Source: Eubacteriaceae bacterium (lineage in GTDB: Bacteria > Bacillota > Clostridia > Eubacteriales > Anaerofustaceae). Taken from it: a DNA stretch of 5,736 nt. The first letter of the stretch is position 1. Every line of letters begins with the position of its first letter. Below, piece after piece: positions 4,852 to 5,736 of this stretch. The position numbers and the translations under genes are program-made. The stretch covers positions 1 through 5,736 of the forward strand of contig JAGACT010000069.1 in the NCBI GenBank assembly GCA_017613995.1, in the 5' to 3' direction. The notes beneath the pieces are model-generated. The model did not search any database, had not been told where the DNA came from, and saw only the letters and a list, made by a program, of their open reading frames with translations.

Positions 4852-5736
4852 ATGAAAAAGAAAATGCTGGCGGCGTCAGCCGCCCTGCTGATCACGGTCA
4901 TGATCATCGCCCTGGCGGGCTGCGGGAACGCGTCCTCCGGCACCGCCGGGAGCACCCAGACGGGCACGGCCCAGACCTCAGATCCCGCGCCTTCAGGGAA
5001 TACGTCAGACACTCAGACTGTCGTGGCGGAAGGAAGCGACCTGTTTACAACGAGGGACCTTACCCAGAATCCCGACCTTTCCGGTGCGCAGTACATCACG
5101 GTAACGGACGGGCAGACCGTTAACATCACCGAAGAGGGTATCTACGTGCTGAGCGGCAGCGCCCGGGACGCCGTCATAGCGGTGGACGCGGGGGACGACG
5201 ACAAGGTACAGCTGGTGCTGGACGGCCTTTATATCGAAAACGCTCATCAGTGCTGCATCCTGGTGGAGAACGCGGACAAGGTGTTCATCACCTCCGTCGA
5301 GGACAGCGTAAACACCCTTGCCGTCAGCGGGAAGTTCACTTCCGATGAGGACGCCGTGATCTTCTCCCGTGACGATCTGGTCCTGAACGGGCTGGGCACC
5401 GTGGAGATAAGCTCCACAGGCGACGGCATCAAAAGCAACGACGAACTCAAAATAACCGGGGGCACCTGGAACGTCACGGCATCGGACGGGGCCATAAAAG
5501 CCCACGAGGGCATCTATGCCTGCGCAGGGACATGCTCCCTCACCGCCGGAGGAGACGGGCTGCACGCCGAGAACAATGACGACGACTCCGTGGGCTCGGT
5601 GGTGATAGAGGGCGGAATCTTTGCCGTCCGCGCGGGGGACGACGGCATCCATGCCACGACCCGGGCAGTGATAGAGGGAGGCAGCATCGCCATCTCCGCA
5701 GCGGAGGGCATCGAGGCGACCCAGGTGATCATAAAC
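4852..5736 (+). CDS. Cthe_2159-type carbohydrate-binding beta-helix lipoprotein (3' end outside window)
   Basis: A surface lipoprotein; 295 residues are visible and the reading frame is open at the right edge. A lipoprotein signal MKKKMLAASAALL...LAGC places the lipidated Cys at residue 24. A Ser/Thr/Gly/Gln-rich linker (25-60) follows, as in Gram-positive lipoproteins. The mature part begins FTTRDL (65-70) and contains GIYVLSGS (96-103), KVQLVLDGLYIEN (118-130), ADKVFIT (141-147), DAVIFSRDDLVLNGLG (167-182) and then repeating rungs: DGIKSND (191-197), DGAIKAHEG (212-220), DGLHAEN (235-241), DGIHATT (264-270) and EGIEATQ (285-291), at a spacing of 21-29 residues. This matches the Cthe_2159 family, parallel beta-helix proteins known to bind cellulose or pectic polymers and Ca2+. 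The ATG at 4852 lies six nt after GAGAGG and 27 nt after the DUF4956 stop. Residues C134/C135 and C224/C228 are unusual for the fold. The ligand here is unknown; cell-wall or polyanion binding is possible. Confidence 0.88.
   Translation, partial: MKKKMLAASAALLITVMIIALAGCGNASSGTAGSTQTGTAQTSDPAPSGNTSDTQTVVAEGSDLFTTRDLTQNPDLSGAQYITVTDGQTVNITEEGIYVLSGSARDAVIAVDAGDDDKVQLVLDGLYIENAHQCCILVENADKVFITSVEDSVNTLAVSGKFTSDEDAVIFSRDDLVLNGLGTVEISSTGDGIKSNDELKITGGTWNVTASDGAIKAHEGIYACAGTCSLTAGGDGLHAENNDDDSVGSVVIEGGIFAVRAGDDGIHATTRAVIEGGSIAISAAEGIEATQVIIN

Noticed and set aside
5005..5652. Minus-strand open frame of 215 codons at the right end
   Set aside because: It is the antisense shadow of the beta-helix lipoprotein, whose lipobox, linker and repeats are clear.
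1..5736. CRISPR array, tRNA, rRNA, insertion sequence or phage genes
   Set aside because: No spaced repeats, cloverleaf, transposase or integrase motifs were seen on either strand.

Overview
The window looks like a chromosomal piece of an anaerobic Firmicute, most likely a gut or rumen Clostridia or Lachnospiraceae-type bacterium. The grounds are the purine-rich AGGAGG/AAAGGAG ribosome binding sites, a GPH-family sugar transporter next to a carbohydrate-esterase-like gene, a clostridial-style Cys-rich flavodoxin-family protein, and a VTC-domain / DUF4956 / Cthe_2159-type lipoprotein cluster of a kind seen in these bacteria. Coding DNA is GC-rich and intergenic DNA is clearly AT-richer. No organism name can be read from the sequence.

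Left half (1-3123), all on the minus strand. Read in the direction of transcription it holds a 12-helix GPH/MelB-like transporter (3123-1648), a hairpin terminator, an alpha/beta-hydrolase of the esterase D/CE1 type (1468-494) with its own strong sigma-70 promoter, an 11-bp intergenic hairpin, and the first 129 codons of a flavodoxin-fold FMN reductase with an Isf-type cysteine motif (387 to the window's left edge). The esterase has no signal peptide. The simplest reading is uptake of an esterified carbohydrate or glycoside followed by cytoplasmic de-esterification. The transporter lacks the acidic residues that MelB uses for cation and sugar binding, so its substrate and energy coupling are open.

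A divergent intergenic region (3124-3400) carries a good promoter for the transporter, an AT-rich inverted repeat, and a tandem 11-bp repeat (TTCAATCAT-C/T-C) just ahead of the rightward operon. Variants of the same CAATCATT motif also lie at the esterase promoter and in the transporter leader, which suggests a shared regulator or simply a recurrent intergenic word.

Right half (3401-5736), all on the plus strand and tightly spaced. It holds a stand-alone VTC-type polyphosphate polymerase domain protein, a DUF4956 membrane protein, and a lipoprotein with a Cthe_2159-type beta-helix that runs off the right edge. The three make a plausible synthesis (cytoplasm) / membrane partner / cell-surface module. 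The VTC fold predicts polyphosphate or a related polyanion as product, but the joint function is inference. This cluster is the best candidate in the window for an incompletely described system.
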